From Rathayibacter sp. VKM Ac-2857 (GTDB lineage Bacteria > Actinomycetota > Actinomycetes > Actinomycetales > Microbacteriaceae), in contig NZ_JABMLE010000001.1 of assembly GCF_013205025.1 (NCBI RefSeq), positions 372,001 through 436,000 on the forward strand: a DNA stretch of 64,000 bases. Reading direction: 5' to 3'. The notes beneath the pieces are model-generated. The model did no database searches, was not told the origin of the DNA, and saw nothing but the letters and a program-made list of their open reading frames with translations. Below are positions 17,291 to 26,200 of this stretch, piece after piece. The position numbers and the translations under genes are program-made. Position 1 is the stretch's first letter. The number at the start of each line of letters is the position of its first letter.

Positions 17291-17366
17291 CTCCGGCACG
17301 CGGAACGGGTCCCGGCACGCGATTCTCGCCCCGAACGACGAGCCGGAGCCGCTTTCGCATGCCGAG
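17291..17366. repeat. 75-bp-type imperfect palindromic repeat, copy 1
   Basis: The left arm, beginning CTCCGGCACGCGGAACGG, and the right arm, GAGCCGGAGCCGCTTTCGC and on to ATGCCGAG, are imperfect inverted copies with an AT-richer centre. The same design recurs at 40809-40883 and 40912-40986. It directly abuts the first 129-bp repeat. Confidence 0.75.
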
Positions 17367-17495
17367 CATGCTGCTCGAGTAGCCCCGCAGGGGCGCATCG
17401 AGACCCGCCTTCATCAGCGAGCCGGGACTGCGGGCTCGACATCCGGCGACGGTGGATCTCGATACGCCCGCTCCGCGGGCTACTCGATCAGCATG
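17367..17495. repeat. 129-bp palindromic repeat, copy A1
   Basis: The unit begins CATGCTGCTCGAGTAGCC and ends TACTCGATCAGCATG. The outer roughly 40 bp on each side are near-perfect inverted copies, each with a small internal palindrome (CCCCGCAGGGG on the left, CCCGCTCCGCGGG on the right). The 45-bp centre is less conserved. The length equals that of copies A2, B1 and B2. Confidence 0.88.
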
Positions 17496-17514
17496 AGGTC
17501 GACGCGTCTCTCTC

Positions 17515-17643
17515 CATGCTGGTCGAGTAGCCCCGCAGGGGCGTATCGAGACCCGCCGTCCTCAGCAGGGCGGGACTGCAGACTCGCCGCACGGCGACGG
17601 GGGATCTCGATACGCCCGCTCCGCGGGCTGCTCGATCAGCATG
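17515..17643. repeat. 129-bp palindromic repeat, copy A2
   Basis: Same length and arms as A1, 19 bp further on, in the same orientation. Its centre carries GGGACTGCAGACTCG, close to the centres of B1 and B2. Confidence 0.88.
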
Positions 17644-17657
17644 GAGCTGGAACGACC

Positions 17658-17694
17658 GAGGCCGCCCGCTCCCCGAGCGGGGAGGGGCGGCCTC
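17658..17694 (-). terminator. Hairpin terminator downstream of the YceI gene
   Basis: A long stem: GAGGCCGCCC then GCTCCCC at 17658-17674 pairs with GGGGAGGGGCGGCCTC at 17679-17694, with small imperfections and a 4-nt loop. It begins 18 bp past the yceI stop on the minus strand. Confidence 0.65.
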
Positions 17695-17711
17695 GAGCAT
17701 GCGGGGACGGA

Positions 17712-18269
17712 CTACGCCTGGTGCGCGGCCTGGAGGTCGAGCGTGATGGTGACCTTCTCGCCGATGAGCACGCCACCGGTCTCGAGGGCGGCGTTGTAGG
17801 TGAGACCGAAGTCGGTGCGGTCGATGGTCGCCTTGGCGGTCAGACCGGCCTTGTAGTTGCCGTAGGGGTCGGAGCCGAAGCCGCCGAACTCGACCTCGAA
17901 GGTCACGGGCTTGGTGACGTCCTTGATGGTGAGCTCGCCGTCGACGAGGAAGTCGTCGCCGTTCGCGCGGACCGCGGTCGACACGAAGTGGATCGAGGGG
18001 TACGTCTCGGCCTCGAAGAAGTCGCCGGTGCGGAGGTGACCGTCGCGGTTGGGCTCGTTGGTGTTGATGGAGGCGACCTCGGCGGTGGCCTCGACCTTGG
18101 AGTCCAGCGGGTTCTCGCCGGTGGTGAAGGTGGCGGTGAAGCGCTCGAACTTGCCCTTGACCTTGCTGATCATCAGGTGGCGGACGCTGAAGCCGACCTC
18201 GCTGTGCGTGGGGTCGATGACCCAGGTGCCGGCGCGGTATCCGGGGATGGTGGTGGTGGTGTCGCTCAT
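17712..18269 (-). CDS. YceI family protein
   Basis: A 185-residue YceI/TT1927b lipocalin-like protein. The ATG start (MSDTTTTIPGYRAGTWVID) is preceded by GAGGAGAG. Typical segments are WVIDPTHSEVGFSVRHLMISKVKGKFERF, the DGHLRTGDFFEAETYP motif and the C-terminal LDLQAAHQA. The fold binds polyisoprenoids. There is no signal peptide, so it is probably cytoplasmic as in many actinobacteria. Single gene with its own terminator. Confidence 0.92.
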   Translation of the reverse strand: MSDTTTTIPGYRAGTWVIDPTHSEVGFSVRHLMISKVKGKFERFTATFTTGENPLDSKVEATAEVASINTNEPNRDGHLRTGDFFEAETYPSIHFVSTAVRANGDDFLVDGELTIKDVTKPVTFEVEFGGFGSDPYGNYKAGLTAKATIDRTDFGLTYNAALETGGVLIGEKVTITLDLQAAHQA

Positions 18270-18485
18270 GGTCTCTCCTCGTGAGTGTGAATCGCGCGGG
18301 AAGCTCGTCCCCGTCCGATGTATGCAAGCGCATCGACGGATCGAGTATTCCATGTAGCGACAACCTTTTTCGACACCGGTCACCGGGTCGTCGACGGATG
18401 GACACGTCGGCGCCGGTCTCGACCCTCGGAAAGGGGCCACGCAGCTCTGACCAGGGCCGCGTCGCCGAATTCGACGGCCGACCCG

Positions 18486-19874
18486 TCAGAGGGCGGCGGA
18501 CGGCTCCGCGTCGCGCACGGGATTCCGGATGCCGACCAGCGAGACCAGCCCGCCGAGGAAGAGCAGCACCGCGGTGGCGATCGCCGCGCGGCTGAAGCCC
18601 TCGGCGTCGAGGCTGTCGCCCACGATCAGCGAGGTGGCGGCGATCGCGACCAGACCGGCGATCCGCGAGACCGCGTTGTTGATCGCGGAGCCGACTCCGC
18701 TGTGCCGGCTGTCGACCGCGCCGAGGATGGTCGAGGTCAGCGGGGCGACGGTGATCGCGAGGCCGAGGCCGAAGAGCAGGATGCCCGGCAGCAGCTGGGT
18801 GACGTAGTCGGCCGGCGGGCGGACGCCGGCCAGCAGCAGGAAGCCGACGCCGGCGACCAGTGGGCCGACACCCATGAACAGCCGCGGCCCGAACCGCGCC
18901 GTGAGCGAGCCCGCCACCTGCGAGAGCAGCAGGAGCAGGATCGTCGGCGGCAGGGTCGCGAGCCCGGCGAGTGTCGCCGAGAAGCCGAGGCCCTGCTGCA
19001 GGTACAGCCCGAGGCCGAAGAAGCCGAACGAGAGCGCCCCGTAGACGAAGGCCGTCGAGACGTTGCCCACGGTGAAGTTGCGCGAGGCGAACAGCGAGAG
19101 CGGCAGCATCGGGTTCGGCGTCCGCCGCTCCCAGAGCACGAACGCGACCAGGGCGGCCAGTCCGCCGATCAGGGCCACGAGCACCAGCGGGTTCCCGAAC
19201 CCGAGCCGCTCCTGCTCGATCAGGGCGAAGACGGGGCCGCCGAGGCCGACGATGCCGAGCACCGCGCCGACCCCGTCGATCGGCACCCGGGTGCCGGAAT
19301 CGACGTGACCGAGCCGGCGCAGCAGCAGGAGCGTCACCGCGATCGGGAGGATGTTGAGCGCGAAGACGTAGCGCCAGGACCCGGCGTCCACGAGCAGACC
19401 GCCGATGACCGGCCCGGCGATCGTGGCCGTCCCCGTCCAGGCGGTCCAGGCGCCGATGGTCTTCGCCTGCGCGGCACCGTGGACCGTCGCAATGATCAGC
19501 GCGAGCGAGCTGGGCACGAGGATCGCCCCGGCCGCGCCCTGGAGCATCCGCGCGACGATCAGCACCTCCGCCGACGGCGCGAGCGCGCAGAGCAGCGAGG
19601 TGACGCCGAAGCCGATCAGGCCGATCGTCATGCTGCGGGCGCGCCCGATCCGGTCGGCCAGCGAGCCGGCGACGAGGATCAGCGCGCCGAGCGTGATCAG
19701 GTAGCCGTCGACCACCCACTGCTGCACCGCCAGCCCGCCGCCGAGCTCCCGGGTGATCGCGGGCAGCGCCACATTGACGACGGTGCCGTCCAGGAACGCC
19801 ACGAAAGAGGCCAGGATCGCCACCACGAGCACCGCGCGCGGGCGGGTGGTGGCGGGGTCCACGGGGGTGCTCAT
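18486..19874 (-). CDS. MFS transporter, DHA2 (EmrB/QacA) family
   Basis: A 462-residue exporter, probably 14 transmembrane helices. The DHA2 signatures are FLDGTVVNVALPAITRELGG in helix 1, QWVVDGYLITLGALILVAGSLADRIGRAR (motif A) and GAAGAILVPSSLALI. It likely expels toxic organic compounds by proton antiport. No adjacent regulator is seen. It is divergent from the penicillin-binding protein gene with 92 bp between. Confidence 0.9.
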   Translation of the reverse strand: MSTPVDPATTRPRAVLVVAILASFVAFLDGTVVNVALPAITRELGGGLAVQQWVVDGYLITLGALILVAGSLADRIGRARSMTIGLIGFGVTSLLCALAPSAEVLIVARMLQGAAGAILVPSSLALIIATVHGAAQAKTIGAWTAWTGTATIAGPVIGGLLVDAGSWRYVFALNILPIAVTLLLLRRLGHVDSGTRVPIDGVGAVLGIVGLGGPVFALIEQERLGFGNPLVLVALIGGLAALVAFVLWERRTPNPMLPLSLFASRNFTVGNVSTAFVYGALSFGFFGLGLYLQQGLGFSATLAGLATLPPTILLLLLSQVAGSLTARFGPRLFMGVGPLVAGVGFLLLAGVRPPADYVTQLLPGILLFGLGLAITVAPLTSTILGAVDSRHSGVGSAINNAVSRIAGLVAIAATSLIVGDSLDAEGFSRAAIATAVLLFLGGLVSLVGIRNPVRDAEPSAAL

Positions 19875-19966
19875 CGCTGCTGCCGGCTCATCCGCTCACC
19901 GTACTCCGAGCCGACGCGGCACACCCGGGCACCGGGGATGCAGACTCGTCGCCTACTCTCGTAGCC

Positions 19967-22444
19967 ATGTCTGCGCAAGGAACCGCCCGCAGCGGCGTGC
20001 TCGCCCGCGTCCTCGGTGTCGTCGGAGCGAGCCTGGCCGGAGGGCTGCTGATCACCGTCGGCGTCACTCCCGCCCTCGCCGTCACCGGGCTCGCCGCCAA
20101 CAACCCGATCGGCCTCTTCGAGACCGTGCCCGAGTACCTCGAGCTGGGCCAGCTGGCGCAGAAGACCGAGATCTACGCGAAGAACGCGGACGGGACCGAC
20201 GGTCTCCTCGCCTCCTTCTACGCGCAGAACCGCGAGGAGGTGGCTTTCGACCAGGTCAGCCAGTTCGTCAAGAACGCGGCCGTCTCGACCGAGGACCCGC
20301 GCTTCTACGAGCACGGCGGCGTCGATCTGCAGGGCACGATCCGCGCGGTGCTCAGCAACGTGGTCGGCGGCGACCTGCAGGGCGGATCCTCGATCACCCA
20401 GCAGTACGTGAAGAACGTCCTCGTGCAGAAGGCCGAGGCGCTGAGCGACACCGACGCCGCGGCCTCGCAGGCCGCCTACGACGAGGCGACCGCCACGACT
20501 CCGGCGCGCAAGCTCAAGGAGATGAAGCTCGCCGTCGACCTCGAGAAGAAGTACAGCAAGGACGACATCCTGCTCGGCTACCTGAACATCGCCGGCTTCG
20601 GCGGACAGGTCTACGGGATCCAGGCCGCGGCCGAGTACTACTTCTCCAGCACCGCGGCGACCCTCACGCTCGCGCAGGCCGCCAGCCTGATCGCGACGGT
20701 GAACAACCCGAACGGCCTCCGCATCGACCAGCCGGAGAACATCCCCGAGAACAAGGTCCGGCGCGACTACGTCCTCGACCGGATGCTCGAGGAGGGGAAG
20801 ATCTCGCAGGCCGACCACGACGCCGCGGTGGCCGAGGAGGTCGTCCCCGCGATCAAGGAGACGCCCACGGGCTGCCAGCAGGCCGGCAACGCCGCCTTCT
20901 TCTGCGACTACGTGACCCGGGTCATCCAGAACGACCCCGCCTTCGGCGACGACGAGAACACCCGCTTCGCCAACTTCCAGCGCGGCGGCTACAAGATCTA
21001 CACGACGCTCGACCGCGACCTGCAGGACGTCGCCACGGCGACCACGAACGAGTGGGTGCCGAAGACGCCGATCGACGACGTCAACATCGGCAGCTCGACG
21101 CTCTCGATGGAGGTCGGCACCGGCCGGGTCCTGGCGATGGTGCAGAACAAGGACTACGACGCAGCCGGCTCGGTCAACGGCGAGAACTTCTCCGCGATCA
21201 ACTTCAACGCCGACACGGCCTACGGCGGCTCCGCGGGCTTCCAGGTCGGCTCGACCTACAAGATCTTCACCCTCGCGCAGTGGATCGCCAACGGCCACAC
21301 GATCTTCGAGACGGTCAACGGCCGCGAGCGCACCTTCTCCGAGTTCCCCGCCTCCTGCGAGCCGGGCGGCGAGTGGACGGGCTCCTTCCCGGTCGGCAAC
21401 GACGAGAACGAGAACGGCACCTACAGCGTGCTCCAGGGCACGATGCGCTCGATCAACACCGTCTTCGTCGCGATGGCGCAGCAGCTCGACCTCTGCTCGA
21501 TCCGCGACCAGGCCGCGGCCTTCGGCGTGAAGACCGCGTCCGGAGCACCGCTGCAGCCGATCCCCTCGGCGATCCTCGGCTCGGCCGACCAGATCGCGCC
21601 GATCTCGATGGCGACCGCCTTCGCCGGCTTCGCGAACAACGGCACGGCCTGCACCGCGATCGCGATCGACTCGATCACGGACTCGACCGGGGTCGGTGTC
21701 CAGGCGCCGGTCTCGACCTGCACCCAGGCGCTCTCCCCCGAGCTCACCGCGGTGGCGAACGACGCACTCCAGGACGTCGTCACCAGCGGCACCGCCGCCG
21801 CCTCCGATCCGGACGACGGCATCGAGCACATCGGCAAGACCGGCACGACCGACGACGCCGTGCACACCTGGATGGACGGGGCGTCGAGCCGCGTGGCGAC
21901 CGTGGTCTGGGTCGGCAACATCACCGGTGACGCGTCGATGCGCGGCGTGCTGGTCCGCAGCGCGGAGACGAACGCGCGCGCCTACGCCTCGAACCTGCGC
22001 CACTACATCTGGAACGCGGTGATGACCCGCGCCGACGAGAAGTACGGCGGAGACGACTTCGCCGACCCGAGCAGCGCACTGCTGAACGGCCGGCAGATCG
22101 CCGTGCCGAACGTGGCCGGGCAGTCCGTCGACGACGCGACCGAGGTGCTCGAGGACCTCGGCTTCGACGTCGAGGAGGGCGCCACCGTGGACGCGGCGAC
22201 ACCCGCCGGGACCGTCGCCGGGACCGATCCCGGCGCCGGGACGACGATCGCCCGCTACTCGAGCATCACCCTGCTGGTGAGCAACGGCGCTCTGGTGCCC
22301 GCGCCCGAGACGCAGGCGCCCGCTCCGACGGCCACCGCGACGCCGACCGCCACGGCCGAGCCGACCGCCGAGCCGACGGCGACGGAGACGCCGGTGCCGA
22401 CCGCGACTCCCACCACCACCCCGACGGCGGAGGTCGACCAGTGA
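19967..22444 (+). CDS. Bifunctional penicillin-binding protein (class A) with PASTA domain
   Basis: An 825-residue peptidoglycan synthase. A short N-terminal hydrophobic stretch (residues 15-40) anchors or exports it. The glycosyltransferase family 51 domain has EDPRFYEHGGVD near residue 108 and GSSITQQYVKN near 140. The transpeptidase has the catalytic serine in STYK (Ser429), SIN near 495 and KTGTTDD near 624. One PASTA domain follows at about 708-774 (IAVPNVAGQSVDDATEVLEDLGF), then a Thr/Pro/Ala-rich tail. The stop overlaps the start of the nuclease gene (ATGA). Confidence 0.94.
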   Translation: MSAQGTARSGVLARVLGVVGASLAGGLLITVGVTPALAVTGLAANNPIGLFETVPEYLELGQLAQKTEIYAKNADGTDGLLASFYAQNREEVAFDQVSQFVKNAAVSTEDPRFYEHGGVDLQGTIRAVLSNVVGGDLQGGSSITQQYVKNVLVQKAEALSDTDAAASQAAYDEATATTPARKLKEMKLAVDLEKKYSKDDILLGYLNIAGFGGQVYGIQAAAEYYFSSTAATLTLAQAASLIATVNNPNGLRIDQPENIPENKVRRDYVLDRMLEEGKISQADHDAAVAEEVVPAIKETPTGCQQAGNAAFFCDYVTRVIQNDPAFGDDENTRFANFQRGGYKIYTTLDRDLQDVATATTNEWVPKTPIDDVNIGSSTLSMEVGTGRVLAMVQNKDYDAAGSVNGENFSAINFNADTAYGGSAGFQVGSTYKIFTLAQWIANGHTIFETVNGRERTFSEFPASCEPGGEWTGSFPVGNDENENGTYSVLQGTMRSINTVFVAMAQQLDLCSIRDQAAAFGVKTASGAPLQPIPSAILGSADQIAPISMATAFAGFANNGTACTAIAIDSITDSTGVGVQAPVSTCTQALSPELTAVANDALQDVVTSGTAAASDPDDGIEHIGKTGTTDDAVHTWMDGASSRVATVVWVGNITGDASMRGVLVRSAETNARAYASNLRHYIWNAVMTRADEKYGGDDFADPSSALLNGRQIAVPNVAGQSVDDATEVLEDLGFDVEEGATVDAATPAGTVAGTDPGAGTTIARYSSITLLVSNGALVPAPETQAPAPTATATPTATAEPTAEPTATETPVPTATPTTTPTAEVDQ

Positions 22445-23256
22445 GCGGCTTCGACCCCGGCTTCCTCGGCGTCCCGCTCGCGGCGCCCCGGCCGGTCGGC
22501 GATCGCCCGGTGCGGGAGCTGCCGTACACGCACTTCGAGGTGCTCCTCGACCCGGAGCGCCGCCTCGCGCTGTCGACCGCGGTGAACATCGACGGGGCGC
22601 GGCTGCTCGACCTCGGCCGCGGCGACGACTGGCACCTCGACGAGCGGGTGCCCGCGAGCGAGCAGACCGGCCCCGAGGTGTACGCGCGGAACGACTTCGA
22701 CCGCGGCCACCTCGTCCGCCGCCGCGACCCCGTCTGGGGCGAGCCGGCCGAGGCGCGCGCGGGCAACGTGGACAGCTTCTGCTACACGAACGCGGCACCG
22801 CAGGCGAGCGGCTTCAACCAGTCGAAGGAGCTGTGGCTCGGTCTCGAGGACCTCGTGCTCGAGTACGCCCAGGCGAACCGCGCCCGGATCGACGTCTTCA
22901 CCGGCCCGGTGCTGGCCGAGGGCGACCCGGTCTACCGCGGGGTGGGCGTCCCGCTCCGCTTCTGGAAGATCGCGGCCTGGAGCCCCGACGGCACGACGCT
23001 CGCCGCGAGCGCGTACCTCCTCGACCAGACCGCGCTGGTGCAGCGCATCGTCGACGGCGAGGACCGCGAGGGCCTCGCTCCGCTCGGTGCCTACCGGACC
23101 TTCCAGGTCGCCGTGTCGAGCCTGACCGGACCCACGGGGCTCGACCTCGACGCGCTCGCCGCCGTCGACGTGCTGGCCGCGGCGGGAGCCCGCGCGGAGC
23201 CGCCGCGCGAGCTGCTCACGGCGGACGACGTGGCGCGCGGTCTCACCGCCCGCTGA
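22441..23256 (+). CDS. DNA/RNA non-specific endonuclease (NUC family)
   Basis: A 271-residue beta-beta-alpha-metal nuclease. The catalytic motif is NDFDRGHLVRRRD with His90 as general base, followed by NVDSFCYTNAAPQASGFNQSKELWLGLE, where the Asn is the Mg2+ ligand. There is no signal peptide, although relatives are commonly secreted. It is translationally coupled to the penicillin-binding protein gene by an ATGA overlap, which is unusual company for a nuclease. No inhibitor gene is recognisable next to it. Its role is unclear. Confidence 0.88.
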   Translation: MSGFDPGFLGVPLAAPRPVGDRPVRELPYTHFEVLLDPERRLALSTAVNIDGARLLDLGRGDDWHLDERVPASEQTGPEVYARNDFDRGHLVRRRDPVWGEPAEARAGNVDSFCYTNAAPQASGFNQSKELWLGLEDLVLEYAQANRARIDVFTGPVLAEGDPVYRGVGVPLRFWKIAAWSPDGTTLAASAYLLDQTALVQRIVDGEDREGLAPLGAYRTFQVAVSSLTGPTGLDLDALAAVDVLAAAGARAEPPRELLTADDVARGLTAR

Positions 23257-23282
23257 GCTCCGCCGCGGGCCAGGATGGGGGG

Positions 23283-24128
23283 ATGACCTCCCCCGTCCTC
23301 GTCGAGATCGACGACACCGGCACCCCGCGGCTGCGCGATCCCGAGGCCGGTCTCGTCCACGTCGACGAGCCCGGCTATCTGCGCGGCGACGGCGTCTTCG
23401 AGACGCTGGCCGTGATCCGGGGCCGTGCGCACGGGCGGGAGGAGCACCTCGCGCGCCTGGCCGCATCGGCCGCCGCCGTCGGGCTCGAGATCCCGCCGGC
23501 CGAGGCGTGGTCGGCGGCGATCGCCCTCGCGGTCGCGGAGCACGACGCGGTCGAGGACCTGAGCATCCGGATGGTCGCGGGCTACCGGGACGCGACGACG
23601 GCGCGAGCCACGGTCCGCGCGGAGCCGACCGCCGACTCCTCGGCGCTGCGCGAGCACGGCGTCGCCGTCGCCGTCCTCGACCGCGGCTACGCGCACGGCG
23701 CGCTGGAGGACGCGCCCTGGCTCCTCGGCGGCGTCAAGTCGACCTCCGGGGCCGTCACCCGAGCGGCCCTGCGCGAGGCGAGGAGCCGCGGCGCCGAGGA
23801 CGTGGTCTGGCGGACGAGCGACGGCCTCCTCCTCGAGGGCGCGACCTCGAGCCTGGTACTGCTGGCCGACGGGGTGCTCCTGACGCCCGCGGCGGGCGCG
23901 GGGATCCTCGACGGCACGACGGTATCGCGGCTGCTCGCGATCGGCGAGCGGGCCGGATTCGACTCCGCGCGACGGGACCTGCCCGTCTCCGCACTGGCGG
24001 GTGCCGACGCGGCCTGGCTGGTGTCGAGCACCCGGCGCGCCGTGCCGATCCGCTCGGTGGACGAAGCAACCCTGGCGCTGGACCGCGGGCTGACCGCGGC
24101 CTTCGAGGAGGGACTGCTCGCCGACTGA
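23283..24128 (+). CDS. pabC: Class-IV aminotransferase, probable aminodeoxychorismate lyase
   Basis: A 281-residue PLP enzyme. LRGDGVFETLAV is in the N-terminal part, Schiff-base lysine Lys152 is in GGVKSTS, then REARSRGAEDVVW and LLLEGATSSLVLL with the conserved Glu. This is the canonical pattern for PabC-like lyases that release pyruvate from aminodeoxychorismate. It lies 26 bp after the nuclease gene. The window has a second member at 1480-2256, so which of the two serves folate synthesis is not certain. Confidence 0.8.
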   Translation: MTSPVLVEIDDTGTPRLRDPEAGLVHVDEPGYLRGDGVFETLAVIRGRAHGREEHLARLAASAAAVGLEIPPAEAWSAAIALAVAEHDAVEDLSIRMVAGYRDATTARATVRAEPTADSSALREHGVAVAVLDRGYAHGALEDAPWLLGGVKSTSGAVTRAALREARSRGAEDVVWRTSDGLLLEGATSSLVLLADGVLLTPAAGAGILDGTTVSRLLAIGERAGFDSARRDLPVSALAGADAAWLVSSTRRAVPIRSVDEATLALDRGLTAAFEEGLLAD

Positions 24129-24165
24129 TCGCCGCGCGGCAGGAGGACCGGCGGCGGACCGGCGC

Positions 24166-24783
24166 TCAGGCGGCGGCGTCGAACTCGCGCGCGGTCCAGA
24201 CCCCCACGCCGACCGACTCGGCGTGGCGCAAGTCGTCGACGGTGTCGACGTCGAGCCGCAGGGTCGAGGACTCGGGCAGGTCGAGCACGCGATAGCCGGC
24301 GCCGACGTGCTTCTCGCGCGAGCCGACGCCGAAGGCGGGCTCGGGGCCGGTACCGCCGGGCAGGAGCAGCGCGGTCGTGCCGCTGCCGGCCCGGTCGCCG
24401 ACCATCGACGGGACCTCGCCGGCGGCCGCGAGGGCGGCGTCGAGGTCGGCGGCGGTGAGCGCGGGCAGATCGGCCGTCAGCGCGATCACGGGCGAGCCGG
24501 GACGGAGGTCCCCGGCCTGCGCGATGCCCGCCGCGACCGCGGGGTTGAGCTGTCCGGGATCGCGCACGACGTGCAGGCCGGGGTGCTCGAGCGCGGCCCG
24601 CTCGACCGCGGAGATGTCGGAGGTGACGAGGACGACGGCGCCGACCGACTCCGCCGCGCCGACCGCGGCGAGGGTGTCCAGGAGGAACGCTTCGGCGAGG
24701 GCGGAGCGCGCCACGAGCTCGAGCCGGGTCTTGGAGATGCCGCGGCCCCGGTAGACGACGACGGCGGTCCAGGCGCCGCTCAC
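24166..24783 (-). CDS. cofC: 2-phospho-L-lactate / phosphoenolpyruvate guanylyltransferase (CofC/FbiD)
   Basis: A 205-residue nucleotidyltransferase of the CofC family: [15 protein letters not shown] at the N terminus, then [34 protein letters not shown] and TTALLLPGG. It makes the guanylylated intermediate used by CofD in coenzyme F420 synthesis. In actinobacteria phosphoenolpyruvate is the reported substrate. The GTG start overlaps the cofE stop (GTGA), so the two are coupled. CofD is not in this window. Confidence 0.88.
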   Translation of the reverse strand: MSGAWTAVVVYRGRGISKTRLELVARSALAEAFLLDTLAAVGAAESVGAVVLVTSDISAVERAALEHPGLHVVRDPGQLNPAVAAGIAQAGDLRPGSPVIALTADLPALTAADLDAALAAAGEVPSMVGDRAGSGTTALLLPGGTGPEPAFGVGSREKHVGAGYRVLDLPESSTLRLDVDTVDDLRHAESVGVGVWTAREFDAAA

Positions 24784-25577
24784 GAGGCGACCCGCCCGGC
24801 TGCCGCAGCGAGCCCGGCCGCGTAGCCCTCGGCGTGCGCCTCGTCGGCGCCGACGCGGAACATGTCGTCCGGACCGGTGCGGGTCAGCGTGCGGGCGCCC
24901 GGCGCGTCCAGCCCGGTGACGAGCCGCTCGAGGCCGCGCACGACGGCCACGGGATGACCGGTCGCCTTGCCCTTCACGAGGTCGCCGAGCGCGGCGATCT
25001 CGTCGGCCACCGCGGGCATGGTCACCGCGAGCGTCCGGCCGAGCGCGTCGACGGCGCCGCGCAGGTCGTCGATCACGAGCAGCCCGGCCGCTCCGATCGC
25101 CGCGTCGGTCTGGCCCACCCGCCAGGCGCGGCCGAGGGTGTCGCTGACGATCACGCCGACGCGGGCCCCCAGCCGCTCGCGCAGACCGGAGCAGAGCGCG
25201 CGGGCGGAGGCGTCCGGGTCCTCGGGCAGCAGCAGCACCGTGCCCTCCGCGACGTTGCTGGAGTCGACTCCGGCGGCGGCCTGGACGATGCCGAGGCGGT
25301 TCTCCACGATCCTGGTGATCCCGTGCGCGTGCGCGCGGGTGGCGACGACGCGGACCGTCTCGGCCGTGATGGCGTCCTCGCGGTCGTCCGCGGCGACCAC
25401 CCGGCCCTCGGCCTTCGAGACGACCTTGCTGGTCACCACGAGGACGTCGCCGTCGACGGGACGGTCGGCGACCGGAGCGGCCTCGACCGCCGCGAGGATC
25501 AGCTCGAGCAGGTCGTCCCCCGGGACCACTTCGGGGATCCCCTCGAGGACCCAGGCCGCCACGCGCATCGCACTCAT
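24780..25577 (-). CDS. cofE: Coenzyme F420-0:L-glutamate ligase
   Basis: A 265-residue CofE domain protein: [56 protein letters not shown] and [24 protein letters not shown]. It adds the glutamate tail to F420-0. Mycobacterial FbiB carries an extra C-terminal nitroreductase-like domain, which is absent here. First gene of the cofE-cofC pair. An alternative start is the Met at residue 4. Confidence 0.9.
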   Translation of the reverse strand: MSAMRVAAWVLEGIPEVVPGDDLLELILAAVEAAPVADRPVDGDVLVVTSKVVSKAEGRVVAADDREDAITAETVRVVATRAHAHGITRIVENRLGIVQAAAGVDSSNVAEGTVLLLPEDPDASARALCSGLRERLGARVGVIVSDTLGRAWRVGQTDAAIGAAGLLVIDDLRGAVDALGRTLAVTMPAVADEIAALGDLVKGKATGHPVAVVRGLERLVTGLDAPGARTLTRTGPDDMFRVGADEAHAEGYAAGLAAAAGRVAS

Positions 25578-25662
25578 CCCGCCATTGTCCCAGGCGCCGG
25601 AGACGCGGAGCGCACGCCGACGAGGCGCTTGCGGCCCGGGGCGGGAACGTGCGAGCGGGCGG

Positions 25663-26142
25663 TCAGGAGGCGAGGTACGCCGCGACGGCCGGCGGCACGT
25701 ACGGCGAGACGTCGCCGCCGAGGGCCGAGACCTGGCGGACGAGCGAGGACGAGACGTGGGCGTGGGCCGGGTCGGGCAGGAGGAACACGGTCTCGACGTG
25801 CGCGAGGTTGCGGTTCACGATGGCCATCGGCGTCTCGTAGGCCACGTCGACCTGCGAGCGGATGCCCTTCACCAGGATGCTCGCGCCGACGTCGGTGCAG
25901 TAGTCGACGAGCAGGCCCATGCTCCAGGAGGCGACGACGATCGTCCCCTCGATGCCGGCCTCGGCGATCGACTGCTCGATCAGCGCGACGCGCTGCGCGA
26001 TCGGCAGCAGCGCCGTCTTGGCCGGATTGTGCACGACGACCACGTGCAACTCGTCGACGAGGCGCGCGGCGCGCTCGATGACGTCGAGATGCCCGAGGGT
26101 GACGGGGTCGAACGAGCCGGGGACGACGGCGATGCGGGCCAT
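25663..26142 (-). CDS. coaD: Pantetheine-phosphate adenylyltransferase
   Basis: A 159-residue enzyme of coenzyme A synthesis. The start [22 protein letters not shown] contains the HxGH nucleotidyltransferase motif in the TLGH form. Later segments are [22 protein letters not shown] and [23 protein letters not shown] (ISSSxVR-like motif). It lies 58 bp after recG, a common actinobacterial neighbour. Confidence 0.96.
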   Translation of the reverse strand: MARIAVVPGSFDPVTLGHLDVIERAARLVDELHVVVVHNPAKTALLPIAQRVALIEQSIAEAGIEGTIVVASWSMGLLVDYCTDVGASILVKGIRSQVDVAYETPMAIVNRNLAHVETVFLLPDPAHAHVSSSLVRQVSALGGDVSPYVPPAVAAYLAS

Positions 26143-26200
26143 GCCCTCAGCGTATCGGGCGTCCCGGCGGGCGAGCCGGGGCGGACCCTCCCCGTCGGGG

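Larger units (their letters stand above)
17277..17711. other. Intergenic repeat cluster A
   Basis: This 435-bp gap lies between convergent genes (App1-like and YceI). It is filled by one 75-bp-type palindromic repeat, two full 129-bp repeats and a terminator, each listed separately. No gene is seen. Open frames across the repeats encode the recurring string LDTPLRGYS and are artefacts of the repeat. Confidence 0.8.
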
